From: CAZNDN01 sp964571815
Lineage (GTDB): Bacteria; Fibrobacterota; Chitinivibrionia; Chitinivibrionales; WJKA01
Direction of reading: 5' to 3'
NCBI GenBank assembly: GCA_964571815.1
Contig: CAZNDN010000203.1
Span: 1 to 5,743, forward strand
Length of the DNA: 5,743 bases
The notes under the pieces are model-generated. The model did not search any database, was not told the origin of the DNA, and was given only the letters and a program-made list of their open reading frames with translations. The position numbers and the translations under genes were made by a program. Positions 1-5,698 of the stretch are shown piece after piece; position 1 is the first letter of the stretch; the number at the start of each line of letters is the position of its first letter.

Positions 1-704
1 ACCAGTGAGACCATATCGCGGACTGCGTTGTCGATACCCATCAGGGCCGCCCGTGAGACGATTGCGTGTCCGATATTGAGTTCTTCGATTTCGGCGATTG
101 CGGCCACCGGGGCGGTGTTGCCGTAGTCAAGGCCGTGACCGGCGTTGGCCCGCAGGCCGAGTTTGGCGGCCGCCAGGGCGGCATCGCTGAGCTTGGCCAG
201 CTCCTCAGTGCGTGCCTGGCCCTGTGCATTGGCGTAGTAGCCGGTGTGAAGCTCCACGCAGGTTGCACCGATTCTTCGCGCGGCCTTGATCTGCTGGATT
301 TCGGGGTCGATAAACAGGCTGACCAGAACGTTGTTTTCCTGAAGTGATTCCACGGTCTTCTCCAGGTCGCGTTCCTTGCCCGCAACCGCCAGACCGCCTT
401 CGGTGGTGCGCTCTTCACGCCGCTCGGGAACGAGCGTGGCCATGTACGGAAGTACATCGGCGGCAATGTGCACCATTTCGGGAATCGCGGCCATCTCAAG
501 GTTCAGGTGCGTGGAGACCACCTGCTTGAGAAGGTAGATGTCACGGTCCTGGATGTGCCGACGGTCTTCACGAAGGTGGGCGGTGATACCGTTTGCGCCG
601 GACAGTTCCGCCAGCACCGCGGCCTTGACCGGATCCGGCTCGGTGCCTCCGCGGGCCTGACGGATGGTGGCGATATGATCGACGTTGACTCCGAGCGCTG
701 CCAT
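1..704 (-). CDS. pdxJ: Pyridoxine 5'-phosphate synthase PdxJ, C-terminus cut by window edge
   Basis: PdxJ condenses 1-deoxy-D-xylulose 5-phosphate with 3-amino-2-oxopropyl phosphate to make pyridoxine 5'-phosphate, the ring-closing step of DXP-dependent vitamin B6 synthesis in the cytoplasm. My reverse-strand translation gives 234 codons without a stop and matches the family almost end to end. It has an N-terminal GVNVDHIATIRQARG (residues 5-19), HLREDRRHIQDRD (43-55, with the active-site His and Arg), NLEMA (68-72, catalytic-type Glu70), TTEGG (100-104), SLFIDP (129-134), ELHTG (151-155), NAGHGLDY (187-194) and LNIGHAIVSRA (209-219). The family is about 240 residues long, so only a few C-terminal residues lie outside the window. 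The ATG at 702-704 is fixed by a strong Shine-Dalgarno sequence and by the conserved N-terminus. The gene lies 65 nt downstream of the YibQ-like gene on the same strand and is probably co-transcribed with it. All residues that normally mark the active site are present, so I expect a working enzyme. Confidence 0.97.
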   Translation of the reverse strand, partial: MAALGVNVDHIATIRQARGGTEPDPVKAAVLAELSGANGITAHLREDRRHIQDRDIYLLKQVVSTHLNLEMAAIPEMVHIAADVLPYMATLVPERREERTTEGGLAVAGKERDLEKTVESLQENNVLVSLFIDPEIQQIKAARRIGATCVELHTGYYANAQGQARTEELAKLSDAALAAAKLGLRANAGHGLDYGNTAPVAAIAEIEELNIGHAIVSRAALMGIDNAVRDMVSL

Positions 705-712
705 GATCGACT

Positions 713-718
713 CTCCTT
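713..718 (-). promoter_or_regulatory. Ribosome binding site of pdxJ
   Basis: The minus strand reads AAGGAG here, with further purines on both sides, and 8 nt separate it from the ATG at 702-704. It fixes the pdxJ start and shows that this organism uses canonical Shine-Dalgarno signals. This makes their absence before miaA and before the YibQ-like gene notable. Confidence 0.85.
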
Positions 719-769
719 TTGAAATGCGTTGCGGATTGAACGATAGTGTCGGTGCCGGCCGCCTCCCGC

Positions 770-1921
770 TTACCCGGGGTGAGCCAGGATCTCGGAAACA
801 TACACCGGTTTGATACCGCCGCGACGAAGCGCGTCGATCTTGTTGCGCAACGCCGTGATCATCGCATGGTTACCAACGCCGCCGACCACCAGCTTCCCCC
901 GGTTGCGGGCCAGCACGGCGAATTCTTCCAGCCGCCTCTCTACCCGGTCGGTGTCGGCCTCCCGATCGATCGTATGCCGCACTTCGACCAGCGGCACCCG
1001 CAGTTTGCGGGCCAGCGAGGGTATCACGGACTCCCGCGATGTGCACATGTCAACGAAATACCCGTGCCGCTTGCGCACTTCTTCGAGCACAATCCGCATC
1101 ACCCGCGTATCCGCGGTCGCCCGTGAGCCCATGAAATTGGCCACGCCGGCAAAATTCGGTATCACCTGCATGGCCTCCAGCACCATCTCCCTGATCTTCT
1201 CTTCCGGATAGTGGACCATGATCACGGGAATATCATCGCCGGGCCGCGTCCCGGATGCGGATTCCAGGGGAAGGTGCACGAGTATTTCCTTGTGGTATTC
1301 ATCGACAATCTCGGCGGTCCAGCCGGCACGGTTCTTCTCGGGCACAAGAGAGACGGTCAGGGGATGAGGAAAGGAGAGGAAGGCCACGGTGGTGTTGTCG
1401 GCGGCAAAACCGAATTGCTCGACAATAATCGCCAGCAGCCCGGCATCGCTGAAATACCGGCTCCCGCGGGCAAGAATCACCTCGAACCGGGGTCCTTTTT
1501 TGCGTCTGTCAACAAACTCCATGGTGCACGCCACGTCCTTCCCGCCTTCCCGGCAGTCGGCAATCTCGTAGGAAGTGCCCCGGTAGTCGCGGCCCAGATA
1601 CCACACGATCCACTCCAGCGGTTTGCCCCGCGGGACACGGGCGCGCAGCTCCACCAGGGTGTCTTCGGGGAAAAACCCTCTGTGGACATGTGAAGAGTCG
1701 GTTTCGAGCCGGCGGAGACGCCGAAGCAGAGTTGATTCAAAGTCGTTGTCCTCCGGGCGCTTGACCGGTTTCGACGTGCGTGCGCGGCCGGTCAGCGCGA
1801 CGTATTTTTCATGAAGTGCCCGGCGGAGCGCCCGCGCGGAGCCGGCATGCCTTCCCCAGAGAAGCAGCACGACTGAGCAGGTGCACAGCACGAAAAGGGT
1901 GAGAATCGTTTTTCGCGTCAT
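770..1921 (-). CDS. Membrane-anchored divergent polysaccharide deacetylase-like protein (YibQ/DUF610 family), probable pseudoenzyme
   Basis: This 383-residue protein belongs to the divergent polysaccharide deacetylase family (YibQ type, Pfam PF04748). Residues 5-22 are a hydrophobic signal anchor after a short basic start, so the rest should be outside the inner membrane. Residues 25-75 are rich in Arg and Lys. Residues 85-158 look like a small alpha/beta domain that I cannot name. The deacetylase-fold domain spans about 163-380 and is recognised by AIIVEQFGF (164-172), EILVHLPLE (212-220), NFMGSR (262-267), YFVD (288-291) and the closing VYVSEIL. Against the usual family motifs the Asp-Asp pair is Glu168-Gln169, the His of NHMGS is Phe263, and the His of GHP is Gly348, so the metal-binding set looks lost. 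An envelope binding or scaffold role is an inference; E. coli yibQ lies beside envC, the murein hydrolase activator gene. The start ATG (1919-1921) has no clear Shine-Dalgarno, and an in-frame stop lies three codons upstream. The gene probably heads an operon with pdxJ. Confidence 0.85.
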   Translation of the reverse strand: MTRKTILTLFVLCTCSVVLLLWGRHAGSARALRRALHEKYVALTGRARTSKPVKRPEDNDFESTLLRRLRRLETDSSHVHRGFFPEDTLVELRARVPRGKPLEWIVWYLGRDYRGTSYEIADCREGGKDVACTMEFVDRRKKGPRFEVILARGSRYFSDAGLLAIIVEQFGFAADNTTVAFLSFPHPLTVSLVPEKNRAGWTAEIVDEYHKEILVHLPLESASGTRPGDDIPVIMVHYPEEKIREMVLEAMQVIPNFAGVANFMGSRATADTRVMRIVLEEVRKRHGYFVDMCTSRESVIPSLARKLRVPLVEVRHTIDREADTDRVERRLEEFAVLARNRGKLVVGGVGNHAMITALRNKIDALRRGGIKPVYVSEILAHPG

Positions 1922-1991
1922 AGAGAGGTGTTACCGCATCCGGACCGGTCGAGCGTCGGGGATCCTGCCCGGAGGGGAAGCCCGGCTGAGT

Positions 1992-2023
1992 CGTAAGTAT
2001 CCGTAAGTACTCAAGATCGTAAG
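1992..2023. repeat. Short direct repeats CGTAAG(TA) across the divergent promoter region
   Basis: CGTAAGTA occurs at 1992-1999 and again at 2002-2009, exactly 10 bp apart. A shorter copy, CGTAAG, is at 2018-2023. On the minus strand they read (TA)CTTACG and lie between the -10 box of the leftward promoter and about 25 bp past its presumed start site. Two identical 8-mers one helical turn apart resemble an operator for a regulator binding one DNA face. That role is inference from position and spacing only. Confidence 0.45.
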
Positions 2024-2052
2024 AAAATATTCATTGTCTCCTATCCTGTCAA
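2024..2052 (-). promoter_or_regulatory. Sigma-70-type promoter for the YibQ-like gene and pdxJ
   Basis: Read on the minus strand, a perfect TTGACA -35 box (2047-2052) is followed after exactly 17 bp by TATTTT (2024-2029), a 4-of-6 match to the -10 consensus. Transcription would start near 2017, giving a leader of about 95 nt before the YibQ-like ATG. The -35 box directly abuts the annotated miaA start codon on the other strand. Confidence 0.7.
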
Positions 2053-3003
2053 ATGTGTGCCGAACCTGCCGGTGACCGGGGCGTGCATGCGGTGGCGCTG
2101 CTGGGACCCACGGCTTCCGGCAAGACCGCCGTGGCGATGCGCATTGCGGACGAGTTGAATCTGGAGATTGTCTCCTGCGATTCGCGTCAGATATACCGGC
2201 ACATGGATATCGGTACGGCCAAGCCGAGCCCGGAGCAGCGCGACGCGGTGCGTCACTGGATGATTGATATTGTCGATCCCGATCGGCCGTATTCGGCCTG
2301 GCGGTATGCCGAAGAGGCGGGGCGAATTATCCGCCGGCGCGCATCGAAGGGGGTGGGCACGCTTGTCTGCGGTGGGACGGGAATGTATTTCGGTGCGCTC
2401 TCCGGTGGCCTGACACCCCTGCCGTCGCGGGACGAAGAATTCCGGCGTGAGTACTTCGAGAAAGCAAGACGCTACGGACACGATTGTATATTTAAAGAAC
2501 TCGAATCGGTCGACCCGGCGCGTGCCGGGCGGCTTCATCCCCACGATCTCCAGAGGGTCGTTCGCGCGCTGGAGATTCGGTACAAGTCCGGAAGAAAAGC
2601 ATCGGAGTTCAGCGGGAAGGGTCGGCGTGGTTTCCGGACGGTGACCTTTCACACATTCGTGCTCAATCCGCCGCGTGCCGGGTTGTACGAACGTATCAAC
2701 AGGCGCGTTGAGCAGATGGCGGCCCGCGGTTTGTGGGAGGAGTTCCTTGCTCTGCGGGAGCGGGGCTATGATCGCACATCACCGGGGCTTGACAGCGTCG
2801 GATACGCGGAGTTGTTCGATGTTGAGAGTGGGGACGTTTCCTTCGAGGATGCGCTTGAGAGGATAAAGCGAAATACCCGCCGGTATGCCAAACGGCAGAT
2901 CACATGGTTTTCCCGCAAGACCAGGGGGACCTGCATACAGCCCGATGAGTCAGGGTATGAGACGATAATGCGAAGTGTCGGTGATGTTCCGACACGAACA
3001 TAG
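2053..3003 (+). CDS. miaA: tRNA dimethylallyltransferase MiaA
   Basis: MiaA transfers a dimethylallyl group from DMAPP to N6 of A37 in tRNAs that read codons starting with U, the first step of i6A/ms2i6A formation, which supports reading accuracy. The 316-residue product is of normal family length. It carries the P-loop GPTASGKT (18-25), DSRQIYR (43-49), DIGTAKP (52-58), GGTGMY (107-112), DLQRVVRALEI (165-175), SVGYAEL (248-254) and the C-terminal RRYAKRQITWFSR block (276-288). All expected motifs are present, so the enzyme should be active. The start is uncertain. The ATG at 2053 has no Shine-Dalgarno and directly follows the -35 box of the divergent promoter. A GTG at 2083, preceded by GGTGA at 2071-2075, would give a 306-residue protein starting eight residues before the P-loop core. 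The small gene at 3128 follows after 124 nt and appears to have its own promoter. Confidence 0.97.
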   Translation: MCAEPAGDRGVHAVALLGPTASGKTAVAMRIADELNLEIVSCDSRQIYRHMDIGTAKPSPEQRDAVRHWMIDIVDPDRPYSAWRYAEEAGRIIRRRASKGVGTLVCGGTGMYFGALSGGLTPLPSRDEEFRREYFEKARRYGHDCIFKELESVDPARAGRLHPHDLQRVVRALEIRYKSGRKASEFSGKGRRGFRTVTFHTFVLNPPRAGLYERINRRVEQMAARGLWEEFLALRERGYDRTSPGLDSVGYAELFDVESGDVSFEDALERIKRNTRRYAKRQITWFSRKTRGTCIQPDESGYETIMRSVGDVPTRT

Positions 3004-3074
3004 CGGGTGGCGGGTGGAGACTGCCGGAGCGGAAACATTCCGCGCGCGCGGGTCGGACGGTGAATGGTTTTACC

Positions 3075-3104
3075 TTGCGCGGCGGGTTTCATTCATATTA
3101 CAAT
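3075..3104 (+). promoter_or_regulatory. Candidate promoter for the small coiled-coil gene
   Basis: TTGCGC (3075-3080, 3 of 6 to the -35 consensus) and TACAAT (3099-3104, 5 of 6 to the -10 consensus) are 18 bp apart. This AT-richer patch stands out in a GC-rich gap and would start transcription near 3111, about 17 nt before the ATG at 3128. The -35 match is weak, and read-through from miaA is also possible. Confidence 0.4.
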
Positions 3105-3111
3105 CTACACG

Positions 3112-3118
3112 AAAGGAG
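3112..3118 (+). promoter_or_regulatory. Ribosome binding site of the small coiled-coil gene
   Basis: AAAGGAG, with 9 nt to the ATG at 3128, fixes the start of this gene within a reading frame that is open much further upstream. A nearer ATG at 3120 in another frame lies too close to this site to be used with it. Confidence 0.75.
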
Positions 3119-3127
3119 CATGCCTGC

Positions 3128-3487
3128 ATGCAGAATGAAAGACCACGACGGGGGCGGCAGTATATACCCCGGAAACACCACGGCGGCAACCAGTCGCCCA
3201 GGAATCAGAACTATAGTCCCAGCGCGAGTTTCAATTTCAATCGGGGCGGGTCTTCACAGCAGAAGCATCATCAGCAGCCCCGACGGAACTCCGATCGATT
3301 CAAGCGCGAAATCCTCGCGCAGGTCGAACGTCTCGTCAAGCAGAACAACACGATTATCGAACTCCTTTCGCGGCTCAACCGTCAGGCCGGGGGGGACGAT
3401 GTGCCGGCGGCGCGGGAGCCGGCCGGGAAAGAGGGGGGCGAGGCTCCCGAGCCCGGAAACGAAGCGGTGCAGTTCGATGATGAGTGA
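3128..3487 (+). CDS. Small charge-polarised protein with coiled-coil core, function unknown
   Basis: I do not recognise this 119-residue protein. It has three parts. Residues 1-55 are basic and low in complexity, rich in Arg, Lys, His, Gln, Asn, Ser and Gly, with few hydrophobics. Residues 56-86 (from DRFKREILAQVERL on) form a regular amphipathic helix, likely a short coiled coil. Residues 87-119 are acidic, rich in Glu, Gly, Pro and Ala, and end in DDE. It has no signal peptide or membrane segment, so it is probably cytoplasmic. The composition suits a nucleic-acid-binding disordered head on an oligomerising helix, but that is inference. The frame is open upstream into the end of miaA; the strong RBS and the sudden change to protein-like sequence favour the ATG at 3128. 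A probable terminator lies 30 nt after the stop, so it may be a single-gene unit or the tail of a miaA transcript. Coding status is likely but not certain, because low-complexity protein is hard to judge by eye. Confidence 0.7.
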   Translation: MQNERPRRGRQYIPRKHHGGNQSPRNQNYSPSASFNFNRGGSSQQKHHQQPRRNSDRFKREILAQVERLVKQNNTIIELLSRLNRQAGGDDVPAAREPAGKEGGEAPEPGNEAVQFDDE

Positions 3488-3517
3488 GGGGGCTGCGAGG
3501 GTGCGGCCGGGAACCTT

Positions 3518-3539
3518 CCTGGAGACTCTACAGGTTTTT
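3518..3539 (+). terminator. Probable Rho-independent terminator after the small coiled-coil gene
   Basis: CCTG (3518-3521) pairs with CAGG (3531-3534). Inside, AG pairs with CT across one G-A mismatch, leaving a three-base loop, and TTTTT (3535-3539) follows directly. The stem is short, but the T-tract and the position 30 nt past the stop codon fit an intrinsic terminator. Confidence 0.45.
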
Positions 3540-3552
3540 CGCGCACAACCGA

Positions 3553-3558
3553 TATAAT
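3553..3558 (+). promoter_or_regulatory. Candidate -10 box for the barrel/HEAT gene
   Basis: A perfect TATAAT lies just after the probable terminator, in an AT-rich island within GC-rich DNA. No good -35 hexamer is found 16-18 bp upstream, so an activator or an alternative sigma factor might be needed. Transcription from here would begin near 3565 and give a leader of about 250 nt before the ATG at 3814. Confidence 0.4.
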
Positions 3559-3768
3559 GTTATAGAAACCTTCGGTGCCGCCGCCGCGGCGGTGCATGCA
3601 TAGGTGTCGGGCTGCGGAGAAGGCGGTGTGGCGCGGTGGGACCGGCGATGGGCGCCGCGCCTGAGCGGAAGGCTGTGGTGCATACGCGACACTCTCACGG
3701 GCCGTGCATGGCCGAAACGTCGATCGCGGGAGAACAGTGCCGGTGAACACACGGGAGGACGCATTCCT

Positions 3769-3782
3769 GTTCGGCGCCGAAC
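3769..3782. repeat. 14-bp perfect palindrome upstream of the barrel/HEAT gene
   Basis: GTTCGGCGCCGAAC is perfectly self-complementary and ends 21 nt before the GGAG ribosome site at 3804. An outer pairing of CACAC (3748-3752) with GTGTG (3785-3789) could extend it into a larger RNA hairpin. It may act as an operator or an mRNA structure, or be chance in GC-rich sequence. Confidence 0.4.
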
Positions 3783-3803
3783 CGGTGTGCTTCATACCGG
3801 GAC

Positions 3804-3807
3804 GGAG
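3804..3807 (+). promoter_or_regulatory. Ribosome binding site of the barrel/HEAT gene
   Basis: GGAG, with 6 nt to the ATG at 3814, selects that start over the upstream GTG at 3604. The choice is confirmed by the signal peptide that begins at this ATG. Confidence 0.65.
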
Positions 3808-3813
3808 ACACGC

Positions 3814-5601
3814 ATGAAATGTCCCCGGCTTGGTCGCACAGCGCTTCAGTTCGTGGTCATTTCCACGCTTGCGGGAGCATCGACCCGCTTCAGCAGTCTT
3901 CATCTTGTTCCTCATGCCGACCTGCTCCGGGGCGGCGATGTTGTGGTTGACCTGCACGGCGTGTATTTCAACGACGCTTCGGGGGAGCCGTCGGTCGGTC
4001 CCGCATTCCTGGCGCACTTCAGTTTCATCGAATGGGTCAATCTCCATGTCGGCTATGCCGGCGGCACTACGCTGGGGTTCAAGGCCCGTATCCTGGGGGA
4101 GCAGCAGCCGTGGATGCCGTCGCTGGCTGTCGGGGGACACAATTTTATCAGCCACAAGGAAGTGTACTACTTCGGGATCGAAGAAAAGGACCGGGAGATC
4201 CGCAACGAGATCTACCTTGCACTCGGTAAGGGGATCGATCAGCTCAAGACCAAAATCCACCTTGGTATGCAGAGCATACCCGGCGAAGAGCGGGAGGTGG
4301 TCAACCCGTTCTTCGGTGTGGAAAAGTACTATGGCCGGGGGCTCTACAGTTCGGTCGAAGTGCATCGTCGTCACGAAGAGTTTGTCCCGTCGTTGTTCGT
4401 TTCCTGGCGTACCCTCAAGAAGCGCCTTGAGATCAGCGCCGGGCTGGTTGCGTTGCACCGGATACTGTTCGATGAGAACGGAGAATTCGGCTTCGGACTT
4501 CAGTCGCACGGCGATACGACGTTTGCCAAGCCGGCGCTCTGGTTCGGGCTGCGCTATCACGGCTCGCTCGGGTTCGGAAAGAAGGGCGGGTTTGAGACGG
4601 TCGAAGACAGGCTCAGGCGGCAGGAAGCCATGATTGCGAAGCTGCAGATGCGGGTCGATGAGCTGGGGCGCCGGTTGGCCGGCGGGACTTCGCGGGTGGA
4701 GAAGCTGGACTCCCGGCTGAGTGCCATGAGCGACAGCCTTCCCGGCAACCGCGAACATGTCAAGGCACTGGTGCTCGATCGACTCATCGCGCTGAAAAGC
4801 CTCTACGATTCCGATCCGTTCGAGCCGGAGAAGGTCAAGCAACTGGTGGGCGAGATTGTCAACTACCGCGACCGGGCGCTTCCGGCATTGCAGGGCATTC
4901 TGCTGGACCGGGAGGAGGATCGCCGGATCCGGATGCTGGCCGCGGGAATACTGGGTGAGATCGGCAGCGGCGGGGCGTCGGACGTGCTCATCGATGTGCT
5001 CAGCAAGGATGAAGATCCGCGGATAAAGATCGAAGTGCTGATTGCCCTGGGCAAGATCCGGGAAACCGAGGCAATGTACCTGATGGAGCAGTTGGCCAAC
5101 AGTCCCAACGACGCCGTGGCCCTGACCGCGCAGGAAGTGCTCGGGAAGCTGGAAAGAGAGACCGGCGTGAAAGTCTCTCGCGATCTGCGGATGCGCCGGA
5201 TCAGCACCGAAGAGGAACCGGAGTCGGTGATCGGCGATGACGTAGTGCCGGGGACTGAGGAGCCGGTCGACGAAGGTGCCGGCACACCGGAGACGGCGGC
5301 ACCCGGCGGCGATACCGGGGAGGGGCAACCCGCGTCGACAGAGCAGGCGGAAGCCGAACTCGATCGGCAGACACCGGCTCCCCCGACCGAGGAGAGTACC
5401 GAAGAGTCGAGTGAGACGAGCCGGGAGCAAACCGTACAGGACGCCGCCCCCCCCGCCGAGACCGCACAGAGTGCACAGCCTGCAGAGACCGCGGAGACCG
5501 AAGCCGTCGAGTCCCCTGAACAACAACCTCCGGAAGAAGAGACCGCGAAGCCCGCCGAAGGAAACGAAGCGCCCGCCGATCAACCTGATGAGCAGTGGTA
5601 G
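3814..5601 (+). CDS. Exported barrel-like protein fused to coiled coil, HEAT-like repeats and acidic tail
   Basis: This 595-residue protein matches no named family that I can identify. Residues 1-22 are a signal peptide: Lys/Arg at 2, 5 and 8, a hydrophobic stretch over 10-20, and an Ala20-Gly-Ala22 signal peptidase I site. Residues 30-255 alternate hydrophobic and polar residues with many Gly and aromatics (for example FIEWVNLHVGY, NEIYLALGKG, LWFGLRYHG), like an outer-membrane barrel; the SLAVGGHNF segment recalls YjbH-type barrels, a loose resemblance only. Residues 261-306 form a heptad-like coiled coil. Residues 341-449 hold about three HEAT-like units (near 355-384, 388-417 and 418-447), each with a G-E-I or G-K-I/L type turn. 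Residues 461-595 are a disordered tail rich in Glu, Pro, Ala, Thr and Gln, ending in Trp. The N-terminal part would sit in the outer membrane and the rest probably in the periplasm; this topology is inference. A role as an assembly or anchoring platform is possible but unproven. Confidence 0.85.
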   Translation: MKCPRLGRTALQFVVISTLAGASTRFSSLHLVPHADLLRGGDVVVDLHGVYFNDASGEPSVGPAFLAHFSFIEWVNLHVGYAGGTTLGFKARILGEQQPWMPSLAVGGHNFISHKEVYYFGIEEKDREIRNEIYLALGKGIDQLKTKIHLGMQSIPGEEREVVNPFFGVEKYYGRGLYSSVEVHRRHEEFVPSLFVSWRTLKKRLEISAGLVALHRILFDENGEFGFGLQSHGDTTFAKPALWFGLRYHGSLGFGKKGGFETVEDRLRRQEAMIAKLQMRVDELGRRLAGGTSRVEKLDSRLSAMSDSLPGNREHVKALVLDRLIALKSLYDSDPFEPEKVKQLVGEIVNYRDRALPALQGILLDREEDRRIRMLAAGILGEIGSGGASDVLIDVLSKDEDPRIKIEVLIALGKIRETEAMYLMEQLANSPNDAVALTAQEVLGKLERETGVKVSRDLRMRRISTEEEPESVIGDDVVPGTEEPVDEGAGTPETAAPGGDTGEGQPASTEQAEAELDRQTPAPPTEESTEESSETSREQTVQDAAPPAETAQSAQPAETAETEAVESPEQQPPEEETAKPAEGNEAPADQPDEQW

Positions 5602-5643
5602 AGCGGGTTGTTGGCCTCCACGTTTCGTGACTCACCGAGTTCG

Positions 5644-5671
5644 GAATGTCGAATGCGGAATGCGGAATGGA
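5644..5671. repeat. 7-bp tandem repeat (GAATGNN, four copies)
   Basis: GAATG recurs at 5644, 5651, 5658 and 5665 with an exact 7-bp period. The two middle units are identical GAATGCG, and the outer ones end in TC and GA. It lies in the non-coding gap after the barrel/HEAT gene. This looks like a small slippage-generated intergenic repeat; no function is apparent. Confidence 0.8.
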
Positions 5672-5698
5672 AGTATAGTCAGTGGAGAAAGTTGTGGC

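Larger units (their letters stand above)
3559..3813 (+). other. Long GC-rich leader or intergenic stretch
   Basis: No convincing gene is seen between 3488 and 3813. A frame open from a GTG at 3604 joins the downstream gene, but its 70 codons give an Arg/Trp-rich sequence that does not look like protein, and there is no RBS at 3604. The stretch contains a GC palindrome, CCGCCGCGGCGG (3581-3592), followed at once by TGCATGCA (3593-3600), and a 14-bp palindrome near its end. I recognise no riboswitch class. Confidence 0.4.

Noticed and set aside
1211..1693. 160-codon plus-strand frame opposite the YibQ-like gene
   Set aside because: The minus-strand protein has a family fold and a signal anchor; the plus-strand frame is a Gly/His/Pro-rich shadow.
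2041..2652. 203-codon minus-strand frame inside miaA
   Set aside because: It lies fully within the unmistakable MiaA coding region and shows no motif of its own.
3124..3133. CTGCATGCAG palindrome over the start codon of the small gene
   Set aside because: A 10-bp palindrome built around GCATGC is easily produced by chance, and nothing else supports an operator there.
3060..3557. Alternative plus-strand frame overlapping the small coiled-coil gene
   Set aside because: Its product is Ser/Arg-rich without helix or domain pattern. The ATG at 3120 within it lies only 1 nt after the GGAG, while the 3128 frame is well spaced and shows a clear amphipathic helix.
3604..3813. 70-codon N-terminal extension of the barrel/HEAT gene from a GTG
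   Set aside because: There is no RBS before 3604, the residues are Arg/Trp-rich and not protein-like, and the ATG at 3814 has GGAG 6 nt upstream and starts a proper signal peptide.
3382..5583. Very long open frame (733 codons) on the minus strand opposite the barrel/HEAT gene
   Set aside because: It covers several unrelated features, has no clear RBS at its start, and its translation is a Leu/Arg/His/Pro-rich shadow. High GC and codon bias on the plus strand remove antisense stops. The plus-strand frame has a signal peptide, heptads and HEAT-like repeats.
5619..5629. CACG-TTT-CGTG hairpin as a terminator of the barrel/HEAT gene
   Set aside because: The stem is only 4 bp and no T-tract follows.
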